A DNA stretch of 64,000 nucleotides, taken from Breznakibacter sp047600785 (lineage in GTDB: Bacteria > Bacteroidota > Bacteroidia > Bacteroidales > Marinilabiliaceae). The DNA lies in contig JASGKH010000002.1 in the NCBI GenBank assembly GCA_047600785.1, forward strand, positions 1,674,001 through 1,738,000. Direction: 5' to 3'. The position numbers were made by a program, and so were the translations under genes. The notes below the pieces were generated by a model. The model made no database searches. It was not told the origin of the DNA and saw nothing but the letters and a program-made list of their open reading frames with translations. Every line of letters starts with the position of its first letter. Within the stretch, counting starts at the first letter, position 1. Positions 9,005 through 18,921 of the stretch are shown here, in pieces.

Positions 9005-9712
9005 TTATACACATCCCATACCTCTCTCTTCAAAAAATTTACGAACCAATAGATCAGGCTTTTTGAGCGAGTGCATTAACCATTCGTACTTCAACTGGTC
9101 ATGTTCAGTGGAAGTAAGCTGCCAATTAATCGTTGATCGCCGGAGTTGGCTCATTAAAAAATTCATTACCAAAGCAGCTGACACTGACACATTCAAGCTT
9201 TCGGTAAAACCAACCATAGGAATGAACAGGAACTCATCGGCCATTTGTTCGGCCATTTGAGAGATTCCCAAATGTTCCGAACCAAAAATGATGGCTGCTT
9301 TTCCCTTCAATAAATCAAACCCATGCAATGCGCCCCCTCCTTTATAAGGTGATGTAGCCACAATACGATATCCATTTTCTTTCAACAACGCCAGTGCATG
9401 TTGGGTATTTTGCTCCTCTTGGTTATACTTACGAACGGTTACCCATTGGGAAGCTCCTCTTACTACATCACGGTTTATCTCAAACCGATTGTAATTTTCA
9501 ATGACATGTACATCCTGAACACCGAAACAATCGGCAGTACGAATAACGGCACTGGCATTCTGCGACTGATAAATATCCTCAAGCACTACGGTGATATACC
9601 GGGTACGTGCCGACAACACCTTATCAATCAATGATTTTCTATTATCTGTTACAAAATTTTCGAGGTAACTGTTTATATTGACAAGATGTTCCTCGATTAA
9701 ATACCTATCCAT
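9005..9712 (-). CDS. trmH: tRNA (guanosine-2'-O-)-methyltransferase, TrmH/SpoU family
   Basis: Probably methylates the 2'-O of G18 in the tRNA D-loop using S-adenosylmethionine. The 235-residue protein shows the three SpoU motifs: NASAVIRTADCFGVQDVHV (motif 1), IFGSEHLGIS (motif 2) and VGFTESLNVSVSAAL (motif 3). These build the trefoil-knot SAM site. The early stretch RTRYITVVLEDIYQSQN resembles TrmH rather than RlmB or TrmL; the short N-terminal and C-terminal extensions also fit TrmH. It lies just downstream of the HU gene on the same strand, beyond a terminator. Confidence 0.88.
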   Translation of the reverse strand: MDRYLIEEHLVNINSYLENFVTDNRKSLIDKVLSARTRYITVVLEDIYQSQNASAVIRTADCFGVQDVHVIENYNRFEINRDVVRGASQWVTVRKYNQEEQNTQHALALLKENGYRIVATSPYKGGGALHGFDLLKGKAAIIFGSEHLGISQMAEQMADEFLFIPMVGFTESLNVSVSAALVMNFLMSQLRRSTINWQLTSTEHDQLKYEWLMHSLKKPDLLVRKFFEERGMGCV

Positions 9713-9720
9713 AACTCAAA

Positions 9721-9752
9721 AAAAAAGAGAGCACGAATGTACTCCCTTTTTG
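9721..9752 (-). terminator. Terminator of the HU gene
   Basis: On the minus strand GGGAGTAC pairs with GTGCTCTC (8 bp, two G-U pairs; 9739-9746 with 9727-9734) around an ATTC loop, followed by a run of T. It lies between hup and trmH. Confidence 0.75.
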
Positions 9753-9774
9753 ATTCTTTTCATGATGGAAAAAA

Positions 9775-10047
9775 TCAATTCACAGCATCGTTAAGTTCGC
9801 TACCAGATTTAAACTTAACTACTTTTTTAGCTGGAATAGTGATTTCCTTACCTGTTTGTGGGTTACGGCCTGTACGTGATCCTCTTTCAGACACGCCAAA
9901 AGAGCCAAAACCTACTAATGCCACACGATCGTTCTGTTTCAGCGCATCAGCAGTTACTTTAATGAAAGCATCGAGAGCTTTTTTGGTATCGGCCTTGGTC
10001 AAACCTGACTCACCGGCAATCGCATCAATTAATTGAGCCTTGTTCAT
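9775..10047 (-). CDS. hup: HU-family DNA-binding protein
   Basis: A 90-residue nucleoid protein that binds and bends DNA as a dimer. It has the whole HU fold: MNKAQLIDAIA start, helix-turn-helix dimer region, conserved GFGSFGV beta segment, and the DNA-clasping arm RGSRTGRNPQTGKEI with the tip Pro in the NPQTG motif, ending in KFKSGSELNDAVN. Length is exactly typical. It is monocistronic, with a consensus promoter at 10100-10130 and a terminator at 9721-9752. Confidence 0.98.
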   Translation of the reverse strand: MNKAQLIDAIAGESGLTKADTKKALDAFIKVTADALKQNDRVALVGFGSFGVSERGSRTGRNPQTGKEITIPAKKVVKFKSGSELNDAVN

Positions 10048-10099
10048 AATAACTGTAAATTTTAGGGTTTAAAAAAATTGGTTCATTAACTTCCTTACA

Positions 10100-10130
10100 C
10101 AAATATAGATGATTTCTGATGTTTACCAAA
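10100..10130 (-). promoter_or_regulatory. Consensus Bacteroidota promoter of hup
   Basis: On the minus strand TTTG (10127-10130), a 19-bp spacer, then TATATTTG (10100-10107): an exact match to TTTG-N19-TAnnTTTG. Transcription would begin near 10093, a leader of about 45 nt. Confidence 0.8.
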
Positions 10131-10277
10131 TTTACGGCTCAAAAAATGAAGCTCAATCCTTGTGAAATCTGTTTTTCATCGCATTTTTAACATTTAGAAG
10201 AACAAAAATCCGATCGCCATTCTTAAAAATATGACTTTTGACATATTTTGTAATTTACCCCCTAATCCATATATCCC

Positions 10278-10991
10278 CTATTTCATAAATTTCTCCCTCC
10301 GCTGTAAATTCAATAATCCCCAAAGCAGTAAAACCATCGATGCAGACAAAAGAATAGCTCTGTTCTGGGCCACAACCGATGCCCATACCTGTTCGCTCAT
10401 GCTTGTGGGTTGTGCGAACGGATTGAGGAACACGTTCCATTTACTTTCATTGTAGAATCCCGATAACACCCAAAACAACAAACCCAGCAATACCACAACC
10501 ACCACGGTACCATTGCCGTTGCGCACCACAGTGGAAAACGCGAACCCAAGCATTCCAAAAAATGCGATGGGGACCATTAACCGAACAGCATAGGTTTGTA
10601 TGGGGATATTAACCAATATAAAATTGGACATTCCGGCCAGCAAATACAGATAACCAAGTTGTATGGCCAGCACAATGGACAAACGGAGCAGATACACCTT
10701 ATATCTATAATTTGGGATACCAAATACTATTTCAAGCACACGGGCATCGGCATCGTTTTGTATACCAAACACCGTAGGGAAAAAAATTAACAGTAACCCG
10801 GGAAACATCAATTGGTAATAGATTCCTTGTAATGTCACTGCGTCGGAAGAAAAAAGATTTATGAGCGTAATAAGGAGATAAAAAATAAGCGATGCTGCAA
10901 AAAAGTAAATAAACTTATTGCCAAACACAACTTTGAGGTTATAACCGACCAAACGAAACGCGTAACGCACATATGGAAATATTCTGAACAT
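10278..10991 (-). CDS. ABC-2 type permease-like membrane protein (last gene of the export cluster)
   Basis: A 237-residue inner-membrane protein with about six predicted helices, near residues 27-47, 62-78, 103-125, 137-158, 163-180 and 211-228. The plan matches ABC-2 type export permeases. It starts 21 bp downstream of the RND-ABC fusion gene and is surely cotranscribed with it. The nearest ATPase is the C-terminal ABC domain of that fusion, and no free ATPase follows, so the natural inference is that this permease is the membrane partner of the fused ATPase. No substrate-specific motif is visible. Start ATG at 10991 is the first in frame and is well placed. Confidence 0.75.
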   Translation of the reverse strand: MFRIFPYVRYAFRLVGYNLKVVFGNKFIYFFAASLIFYLLITLINLFSSDAVTLQGIYYQLMFPGLLLIFFPTVFGIQNDADARVLEIVFGIPNYRYKVYLLRLSIVLAIQLGYLYLLAGMSNFILVNIPIQTYAVRLMVPIAFFGMLGFAFSTVVRNGNGTVVVVVLLGLLFWVLSGFYNESKWNVFLNPFAQPTSMSEQVWASVVAQNRAILLSASMVLLLWGLLNLQRREKFMK

Positions 10992-11012
10992 ATGAATGAA
11001 CTTAATTAGTTA

Positions 11013-14000
11013 TTATCGGCCATTGTGTTGCAGCATCAGCAAATAGGCATCTTCGAGCAATGGTTTCTGAGGCGTCGCACCTTCAAACGGCTGCTGGTCG
11101 CTGAGGCAACGAACCACCACTCGGTTGCCGGATTTGACATGGTGTATGATACGAAAACGCCGGTTTATGGCGTCGAATTCTGCTTCTTCGACTTCTGCCT
11201 TCCATACTTTGCCATCGGCTTCTTTAACCATGTCCTGGGGTGCACCCCAATATTTAAGTTCACCTTTGAACATGACGGCCACCTGATTGCACGAACTGGA
11301 AATGTCCTCAATAATATGGGTAGAAAAAAGCACCACCCGTTCACGGCTCAACTCGACCAGTAGGTTGCGGAAGCGGATCCGTTCGCTCGGATCGAGACCG
11401 GCCGTAGGTTCATCCACCACCAGTATTTTTGGCAAATGAAGCAAAATCATGGCGATGCCAATACGTTGTTTCATCCCTCCTGAATACGAGCCGATGGCTT
11501 CATGGCGCCGATCCCACATGTGCACGGAGCTAAGCACGTAATCGATGCGCTTGTTTCTTTCGGAGCCTTCGGCAATACCTTTCAGCATGGCCATGTAGTC
11601 AAGAAACGCATAGGCTGTCATGTTCTCGTACATGCCGAACTCTTGGGGCAGATAACCGATAAGTCCCTGTAGTTCCTCCCGCTTCAGAGATGTATCGATG
11701 CCATTGATGTAAATCTTCCCATAACTTTGGTCCAGTACACCACAGATATTGCGCATCAGAGTGGTCTTTCCGGCGCCATTGGGGCCAAGCAGGCCGATCA
11801 TTCCAGTCTTGAATTCCAACGACACACTTTTCAATGCCTTGAAAGGTTGTCTTCTTTGTCCGATTCCGGGGATTTGCCTGACTGTGGTCCAATACCATCG
11901 TCTTATGGCGTTCCGGCGTCCCTTGCCCAAAGGCACGGTAATCCGTTCGTCTTTGAGCATTTTGCCAGAGTAAACCAACGCCAATCCACCGTACCAGGCT
12001 ATCCAAATAAAGACAACGCTAACCACTGCATCCCATCGTTGCATGAAAACAATACCTGCCAACAACGGAAATCCAAACCAATAAACAAAGGGAACTGTCC
12101 GAATTAACTTTTTCCCAAAATGCGTTGAAGCTATCTTATCAACCAAGTACGTTCCCGCCCCTTGTGTAAAAAACAAAGGTGATAGCAGATAAAACATCAA
12201 TGTCATCAGAAACAAAGTGAACGCGCCATCAATATAAAACCATACAAAATAAATGGCAAAGCCTAGTAACGAGATTTGCCATACGGCATCTCCCCACGCT
12301 TCGGACGCGCTTTTTTCCACGGATTGGCTGCGTATAAGCCGTTGACGGGATTCCCATTCCCTAACAAACCGCGCCGGACGTTCATATACTTTGACCAATT
12401 TCCGGATTGTAATGGTAATTTGGTCATGTGTCCCAATTCCAGCCCCCTGGGCTTGTCGAAGGCTATGGGTAATAAACCACACCACAGCCGGTACTCCCGA
12501 CACACAAAGCACCAAATAAAGCAATTTCCACACCAACGAGGCATCGCTAATGCCAAAGATAAACCATAATCCCAGCAACCAGCTGAGCCCCATTGCGATC
12601 CACCACGTCGGCTTTTGCGATTTGACCCAAACAATGGCCGATTCCAACCCATATGCAAACGTAGGTACAAACACCAATGTCAATAATGTGCTGAATCCCA
12701 AGCCCCCGATCACCGTAATGGCAAACGGCGCGCCCAAACTTCCCACGTATTCGGCTTTGCCCATTGCCAACGGGACCATGGCAATAATGGTCGTTCCAGC
12801 GGTGATGGTAACGGGACGGATGCGCGAAATACCGGCCATGATGAGCGAGCGCAGTTGCGACATGCCTTCTTTTCGCAATTGGTTGGCATAATCCATTAAA
12901 ATGATGCCATTGTTCACGACCACACCCAGCAAAATGAGGAAACCGACAAGGGTATTCAAACTTAACAAAGATGTACCTGAAGCCGTTAAGGCCAACAACG
13001 ACCCGGTAGCCGCCAATGGTACCGTAAACATCATGACAAACGGGGCACTGAATGACTCGAACACCGAGGCCAAAATCATGTAAATAAGCAATACAGCAAC
13101 CAAAATCAAAAATTTGAACTCTTCGAACTGGTTCTCGTCATGCACAACGTCCACTGCAACGCCTGATGGCAAAGGAATCAATGCCACTAAATTCTCAACA
13201 TCGGCACGGCTACCTTCGAGCAACGAATTCGATTCGTTGACCTCATCGGAAAAACGATAACTGACTTCAATGACTTTTTCCTGGTTCACACGGTTTATTT
13301 CTGAACGGCCCGATGCATAACTGATGGATGCCACTTCTTTCAACGGTACCACGCCTCCATTAGAAGACTCGACCTGTAATGCTTTTAAATCCGACATTTT
13401 CTTTTGGGCTTCAGGCGTGGTTTGGATCGTTTTAAGATTTATACTATATTCTTCATTCCCAAGTTTGAAGGTACCTCCCGACGATACTTGTGTACGGAAC
13501 GTGGCCAGTTCTTGTGTCACATTAGCGGGCGAAATGCCAGAAAGTCCCATTAACAAATGGTCAAAGCCAAGATGCACTTCGGGACGCGCCGAAGCTGTAG
13601 AAATGCTAACGCTGGTAATATTCTCGAGATTTTCTTCGAGATAATATTTCACATCATTGGCAACTAACAACATTTTATCGTAATCCTCACCCTTTATCAC
13701 TACCTTCTCGGTTTGGGCGCCAATGTTGAACATCCTTTCGATATCGAAACCACTGGCTACTCCTCCTCCCATTCCCCGGTTACGAGAGCTACTACTGGTC
13801 TCGAGGCTTTGCGATACACTAATATCAGCTCCCTGTACCATTGCCACGCGGCCTTCTACATCTTTACGTATTTCACCCAACAAGCGTTTACTTCTCTTTT
13901 GGTAATCTTGGGGAAGACGTACGGTCAAGTTGGCTGTCTCGGCATATACTTGGGCAATGATGTCCGGTTCCTCGGCAATGCTATCAAGTTTTTGCTCGAG

Positions 14001-15734
14001 TTCCCGTACCACTCTGTCCGTGGTTTCGAGCGTAGCTCCTGTTGGCATTTCGACCGTGACGTAAAAACTAGCCGTTTCAGCCTCCTTGGATGTATTGACA
14101 GAAACAGCCAGACTCAAAAATATAGATATAAAAAGCAATACCACCGAACCAACCACCACCTGTACCGGGTGCCGCAAGCAAAATTTTAAGAGATGTATAT
14201 ATATTTGGACCAGACGGTTATGAAGGTTCAAATATCCAAATGCAGCCGCTTTCATCCGTTGCTTTCGGCGAAGGAAAACCAACGTGAGCACGGGCACCAA
14301 AACCAGGGCCACCACCAATGAAATGACCAACGTTGCCACAATGGAAACGCTAATATGCTTGGCCACCAACCGAAACATCACATTGGAAGAGAACACGAAC
14401 GGTAAGAACACTGTGATGGTGGTCAGTGTGGATGCAGTAACCGACCTCCAAACTTGTTTGGTCCCGAAAACGACGCTTTCACGGAAACTCCGGCCTGTGG
14501 AGGCAAGACGGTGGATATTTTCCATAACCACTACGTTATTGTCAATCAGCATGCCAACGGCCAATGCAAGCCCAACCAATGTGAGTATGTTAATGGAGAT
14601 GCCAGCACCGTAAAAGAAGTTGAAAGCCGAGTAAACAGATACCGGAATGGCCACCATGGCCACAAACACCCAGTAAATGTTACGAAGAAAAATCCAAAGC
14701 AAAAAAACAGCAAGTATCCCGCCTGTAATGGCAAGCGAAATCACCCGGTCGATATTGGTCTTCATGGTTTCGGCGCCATTATATTCCACCGAAAGTTCAA
14801 TTCCTTGTGATACCACATCACGGTTCACTTCGCCAACCTCGGCCAATACTCTATCGGCCAAATCCAACAAATTCACTTTCGATTCGCGCGCCAACGTCAT
14901 GGTCACTGCATCTTTGCCGTTCACGCGGCTGTACGAATCGTCCTCCGACACGCCAAACCGCACAGAGGCCACGTCTTTCAGCCGGATCGTCGCATCGGAT
15001 TTGAGAACGATGTTCTCTAGTTCGTCAAGGCTCTTATAGTCGGCCTCTACAGTGACAAGGAATTCACGCTGCCCTTCTTTAGCCACGCCAACCGATACTT
15101 TGGCGTTTTGGCCACCCACAATCTTTTGCCGAATCTGTCCAAGTGTAATATCATGACTTTCCATGAGGCGTTCGTCGACCTGGATATCCACACTTTTGGT
15201 GTGGCCTCCGTACACTTCCACGGCAGCGACGCCATCGATGCTTGAAAAACGTTCTCCGATGGATTGTTCCACCAAATTACGCAAGCGATCGACTCCTCCC
15301 TCTCCACGGACCTGAATACGCATAAACTGATTCGTCACCTGGCTGACATCGACCTTGAAAACCGATGCCGAAAAATCGTCGGGAAGAACAGACGACGCTC
15401 CTTTTATCTTTTCAAGCAATTTGAGATAGCTCACCGACACATCGGCATCATTGGTCAAGGTCACCACCACCGAAGCACTACCAGGTGCTATACGGCTTTC
15501 AATGCTTTCGATATTTTCGAGTGTGCCGATCAATCCCTCAATGGGAATGACGCCTTTTTGCTCGACATATTTAGGGTCGGTTTCCGAAGGGGCTTGCACG
15601 TGTACGTAGAGCACGGGCAACTCGGTATTGGGCAACAGTTCCACCGTAAGCTGATGGTACGACACCACGCCCAACATGGTAAGGGCGATAAATAGCATCG
15701 ACACCAATACTTTTCGATCTATCAAACTCTTCAT
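11013..15734 (-). CDS. RND efflux permease fused to an ABC transporter ATP-binding domain
   Basis: A 1573-residue fusion in one uninterrupted frame. Residues 1-1025 form a complete AcrB-type RND pump: TM1, a porter loop, TM2-6 with GMLIDNNVVVMEN (the TM4 proton-relay region), a second porter loop, and TM7-12 with GVVVNNGIILMDY. Next come two TM helices (about 1033-1085), a cytoplasmic linker and about four more TMs (about 1130-1255). The C-terminus is a full ABC ATPase: Walker A GPNGAGKTT near 1318, signature YSGGMKQR near 1420, Walker B LVVDEPTAG near 1438, H-loop STHI. The ATPase closely resembles the separate one at 24864-25787, including ERIRFRNLL and DISSSCNQ, so it likely arose by duplication within the cluster. 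ATGA overlap with the upstream RND gene implies translational coupling. Confidence 0.9.
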   Translation of the reverse strand: MKSLIDRKVLVSMLFIALTMLGVVSYHQLTVELLPNTELPVLYVHVQAPSETDPKYVEQKGVIPIEGLIGTLENIESIESRIAPGSASVVVTLTNDADVSVSYLKLLEKIKGASSVLPDDFSASVFKVDVSQVTNQFMRIQVRGEGGVDRLRNLVEQSIGERFSSIDGVAAVEVYGGHTKSVDIQVDERLMESHDITLGQIRQKIVGGQNAKVSVGVAKEGQREFLVTVEADYKSLDELENIVLKSDATIRLKDVASVRFGVSEDDSYSRVNGKDAVTMTLARESKVNLLDLADRVLAEVGEVNRDVVSQGIELSVEYNGAETMKTNIDRVISLAITGGILAVFLLWIFLRNIYWVFVAMVAIPVSVYSAFNFFYGAGISINILTLVGLALAVGMLIDNNVVVMENIHRLASTGRSFRESVVFGTKQVWRSVTASTLTTITVFLPFVFSSNVMFRLVAKHISVSIVATLVISLVVALVLVPVLTLVFLRRKQRMKAAAFGYLNLHNRLVQIYIHLLKFCLRHPVQVVVGSVVLLFISIFLSLAVSVNTSKEAETASFYVTVEMPTGATLETTDRVVRELEQKLDSIAEEPDIIAQVYAETANLTVRLPQDYQKRSKRLLGEIRKDVEGRVAMVQGADISVSQSLETSSSSRNRGMGGGVASGFDIERMFNIGAQTEKVVIKGEDYDKMLLVANDVKYYLEENLENITSVSISTASARPEVHLGFDHLLMGLSGISPANVTQELATFRTQVSSGGTFKLGNEEYSINLKTIQTTPEAQKKMSDLKALQVESSNGGVVPLKEVASISYASGRSEINRVNQEKVIEVSYRFSDEVNESNSLLEGSRADVENLVALIPLPSGVAVDVVHDENQFEEFKFLILVAVLLIYMILASVFESFSAPFVMMFTVPLAATGSLLALTASGTSLLSLNTLVGFLILLGVVVNNGIILMDYANQLRKEGMSQLRSLIMAGISRIRPVTITAGTTIIAMVPLAMGKAEYVGSLGAPFAITVIGGLGFSTLLTLVFVPTFAYGLESAIVWVKSQKPTWWIAMGLSWLLGLWFIFGISDASLVWKLLYLVLCVSGVPAVVWFITHSLRQAQGAGIGTHDQITITIRKLVKVYERPARFVREWESRQRLIRSQSVEKSASEAWGDAVWQISLLGFAIYFVWFYIDGAFTLFLMTLMFYLLSPLFFTQGAGTYLVDKIASTHFGKKLIRTVPFVYWFGFPLLAGIVFMQRWDAVVSVVFIWIAWYGGLALVYSGKMLKDERITVPLGKGRRNAIRRWYWTTVRQIPGIGQRRQPFKALKSVSLEFKTGMIGLLGPNGAGKTTLMRNICGVLDQSYGKIYINGIDTSLKREELQGLIGYLPQEFGMYENMTAYAFLDYMAMLKGIAEGSERNKRIDYVLSSVHMWDRRHEAIGSYSGGMKQRIGIAMILLHLPKILVVDEPTAGLDPSERIRFRNLLVELSRERVVLFSTHIIEDISSSCNQVAVMFKGELKYWGAPQDMVKEADGKVWKAEVEEAEFDAINRRFRIIHHVKSGNRVVVRCLSDQQPFEGATPQKPLLEDAYLLMLQHNGR

Positions 15735-18700
15735 TGGTCGATGTGTTGTGATTCGGCTTCGGGCAAAATGCGATCGAACAGGTCATAAACACAAGGTATA
15801 ACCACCAGGGTTAGCAAAGTAGACGTGACCATCCCCCCGATGACCGCAAGTGCCATGGGTGATCGCAACGAGGCACTTTCGCCAAACCCAAAAGTAAGTG
15901 GAAGCAAGGCCAATACAGTCGTCGCACTGGTCATTAAAATGGGGCGGATACGTTGCTGCCCTGCTGCCACAATGGCACTGCGGCGATCCATTCCCGCCCA
16001 TTTGTTCCGGTTAATGGCATCGACCAGTAAGATGGCGTTGTTCACGGCAATACCGCCCAACATAACCACTCCGATAAGCGCCATGATATTAAAATGCTGG
16101 CCGGTAGCCAAAAACAACCATACGACTCCCACGCCTGCCATAGGTATGCTCAGTAAGATCGTAAACGGGTGTAACAGCGATTCAAACTGCGCCGCCATAA
16201 CCATGTAAACCAATACTACCGCAAGAATAAGGGCGAACATCAGACTGTCAAACGACTCTTCGCGCTGAAGTTCCTGCCCCGCAATCTTTACCTGAAAACC
16301 GTCGGGAAGTTCCACATTGGCCAAACTTTGCCGAACTTCGTTGACCAATAAGCTAAATGGTTTGTCGCCTAACGGATATCCCTGTATCTTTCCCACGCGC
16401 GATTGGTTCACCCGTGTCAATTGAGCAGGTGCTTCGCCAATGGAGATCTGAGCCAGCTCAGTGAGCATGTATTGGTTGGTACCACTTGTTATCTTCAATT
16501 GGTTCAGCTTTTCCAGAGTGACATCGGGCATTTTTAACCGAATGTCCACCAGTTCTCCTTCCACATCCATGTTGCCGCCATCGGTACCTTGCAAGAACTG
16601 ACTAATCTGGGACATAATGGTCGACACATCGATATTGTACATACCCGCACGGTAGCGGTCTATTTTTATGGCCACTTCGGGAGCACCTTCCTCGAACGAC
16701 GAATAAGACAACGCCAAACCTCCGATTTGCTGAAGCTCTTGTTTTACCTTGCCTGTGGTGGCAATAAGCTTTTGCAGATCGTTGCCTATCACCTGCACTT
16801 CAAAAGGAGCTTCATCGGTTCCCAAAATGTCGGTCAACCCGGAACCTCCCTTTTTATAATCGATGTTAAGTCCCGGCACGTCTTTGAACATGCTTTCCAA
16901 CCCTAATATGATGTTGTTTACGTCTACCGCGTTTTCTGAACCGAAAAGCAGTTTTATGGTTCCGGTATTGTTGCCCGAAGTTTGCCCTGTGGTAGTCACA
17001 TTACTGCTGCCGGGTCCCACATGGGTATAAACATGCGCTATCCTGCCATTTACCAGTTGTACGGACACCTGCCCAATACGATCGGCGACATCGGCCGTGC
17101 GTGCCAGAGCCGTCCCGGCTGGTAGTTTAAGCGACAAATTCAACTCTTTGGTTTGATAACTGGGCATGAATTCACTTCCAACAAAACGAACAAGATAAAA
17201 TGTAATTCCCATTACCACCAACGTGGCAATAAGCACTGCATCGCGTTTTGCCAATATGGAGTTAAGCCAGTTGCCATACCTCAGGAATTTCAGACCTTTG
17301 GGTATTTGTTCCATCCGGGATTTCTTTTTGGAAAAGAAGAGGTTTACCATGACCGGAATAAGCAAAATGGCGACGAAAAGCGACGACATGAGAGCAAATG
17401 CCACCGTCCAGGCCTGATCCTTGAACAATTCGCCTGAAGCGCCCTGAAGATATACTACCGGCAGAAACACCACCACCGTGGTCAGCGTAGATGCCACCAA
17501 TGCCCCTCCAATACCGTCTATTCCTTCGATTATGGCTTCCCGTAACGGCTTCCCTTGTTCCAACATCCTAAAGATATTCTCCATGGCCACAACCGCATTG
17601 TCGACCAACATGCCTGCACCCAGGGCCAAACCTCCAAGCGTCATCACGTTCAATGTCAATCCATTGAAATACATCAGATTGAAAGTAGCGATTATTGAAA
17701 TGGGCATTGCAATGCTTACCACCAATGTCACTCCTATGCGGCGCAAAAACACAAACAATACTGCCACCGCAAGCAACATCCCAATCAATGCGCTATCTTT
17801 CACTTCGTTAATGGCATCACTAATAACAGTACCTTGGTTGTTAACCATCACCAAACGATATCCGGGCAAACGTTTTTCGAGCCTTGCAAATTCATCGTCA
17901 ACAGCTTTCACCGCATTGACGGTGTTGTAATTTGTTTCTTTGTAAATGGCTACCCCAAGGCATTGTTTCCCATCGAGCGACACAATGTTCTCGGGCTCCG
18001 ATGTACCCAACGAAACAGAAGCCACTTCACTCAACAGAATAGGTACCGATGAGGCAGAAGAAGTACTGGTTGTTCCTGTCGAAGAACGATACCCTATCAC
18101 CAGATTATTCAAATCGGATGGATTTTTAAAGACCGCAGTTCCTTTAATAATGTAACGCTGTCCCGATTCTTCGATGTAACCACCCGATACGTTACGGTTG
18201 TACGATGATAAAGCCGAAGTTATGTCCGACGAGGTTAGTCCGTTCACTTCCAGCACATCGGGATTGGTTTGGATGATGACCTGCGGCTCCAGCCCCCCAC
18301 TCAACTTTACATCGGCAATACCATCGAGCCTCACCAGGTCATTGACGATGTATTTTTCGGCAAGTTTCCGCAATTCATTCATGTTCAGGTTTCCTTCGGG
18401 CACCAATGCAGCCTCTACCACGGGCGACGCGTTGGGATCAAAACGCGAAATGGAAAATTCGTCCACTTCACTGTTCTGCTCCAACGAAGCAAGAGCCTTT
18501 TGCATATCAAGGAAAGCTTCGTCCATGTTTTGGCCAAAGTTGTATTCGATCGTCACCAGGGCCACTCCTACCGATACGTCAGATTTGACAGCTACCACGC
18601 CCTTTTGGCGGATAGCCAGAGCTTCGATATTTTCGACCAGACGCGTTTCTATTTCTTCAGGCGTACGCTCACCAGCGGTCAGTTCGACATACAAACGGGG

Positions 18701-18829
18701 GCTATTAAGGTTTGGGAATAAGTCAGTGCCCAGCTTGGACAACGAAATAAATCCCAACAAACCCACAGCCAATATAAACATCCACACGGTGACCGGATTG
18801 TCAATCGCAAAACGGGCTATTGATTTCAT
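15731..18829 (-). CDS. Efflux RND transporter permease
   Basis: An inner-membrane, proton-driven pump subunit of the hydrophobe/amphiphile (AcrB/MdtB-like) class, about 1032 residues. It has TM1 near the N-terminus, two large periplasmic porter loops and TM2-6 and TM7-12 blocks. TM4 holds GMLVDNAVVAMEN with the proton-relay Asp; TM10 holds GGIAVNNAILLVD. The metal-pump (CzcA) TM4 signature is absent. The ATG at 18829 (MKSIARFAIDNP) is chosen: the longer frame starts at TTG (18871) and adds 14 residues before the normal RND start. It follows the adaptor gene and overlaps the RND-ABC fusion by ATGA. Two RND genes behind one adaptor recall MdtB/MdtC heterotrimers, an inference only. Confidence 0.94.
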   Translation of the reverse strand: MKSIARFAIDNPVTVWMFILAVGLLGFISLSKLGTDLFPNLNSPRLYVELTAGERTPEEIETRLVENIEALAIRQKGVVAVKSDVSVGVALVTIEYNFGQNMDEAFLDMQKALASLEQNSEVDEFSISRFDPNASPVVEAALVPEGNLNMNELRKLAEKYIVNDLVRLDGIADVKLSGGLEPQVIIQTNPDVLEVNGLTSSDITSALSSYNRNVSGGYIEESGQRYIIKGTAVFKNPSDLNNLVIGYRSSTGTTSTSSASSVPILLSEVASVSLGTSEPENIVSLDGKQCLGVAIYKETNYNTVNAVKAVDDEFARLEKRLPGYRLVMVNNQGTVISDAINEVKDSALIGMLLAVAVLFVFLRRIGVTLVVSIAMPISIIATFNLMYFNGLTLNVMTLGGLALGAGMLVDNAVVAMENIFRMLEQGKPLREAIIEGIDGIGGALVASTLTTVVVFLPVVYLQGASGELFKDQAWTVAFALMSSLFVAILLIPVMVNLFFSKKKSRMEQIPKGLKFLRYGNWLNSILAKRDAVLIATLVVMGITFYLVRFVGSEFMPSYQTKELNLSLKLPAGTALARTADVADRIGQVSVQLVNGRIAHVYTHVGPGSSNVTTTGQTSGNNTGTIKLLFGSENAVDVNNIILGLESMFKDVPGLNIDYKKGGSGLTDILGTDEAPFEVQVIGNDLQKLIATTGKVKQELQQIGGLALSYSSFEEGAPEVAIKIDRYRAGMYNIDVSTIMSQISQFLQGTDGGNMDVEGELVDIRLKMPDVTLEKLNQLKITSGTNQYMLTELAQISIGEAPAQLTRVNQSRVGKIQGYPLGDKPFSLLVNEVRQSLANVELPDGFQVKIAGQELQREESFDSLMFALILAVVLVYMVMAAQFESLLHPFTILLSIPMAGVGVVWLFLATGQHFNIMALIGVVMLGGIAVNNAILLVDAINRNKWAGMDRRSAIVAAGQQRIRPILMTSATTVLALLPLTFGFGESASLRSPMALAVIGGMVTSTLLTLVVIPCVYDLFDRILPEAESQHIDQ

Positions 18830-18921
18830 TTTGATAATATTATCTCCCTTTACCTCTCCGGAGGAAAACAAAAAAGGGTAATGCTTCCATTTAAATCATC
18901 ACAAAACACACTGACCTGCAA

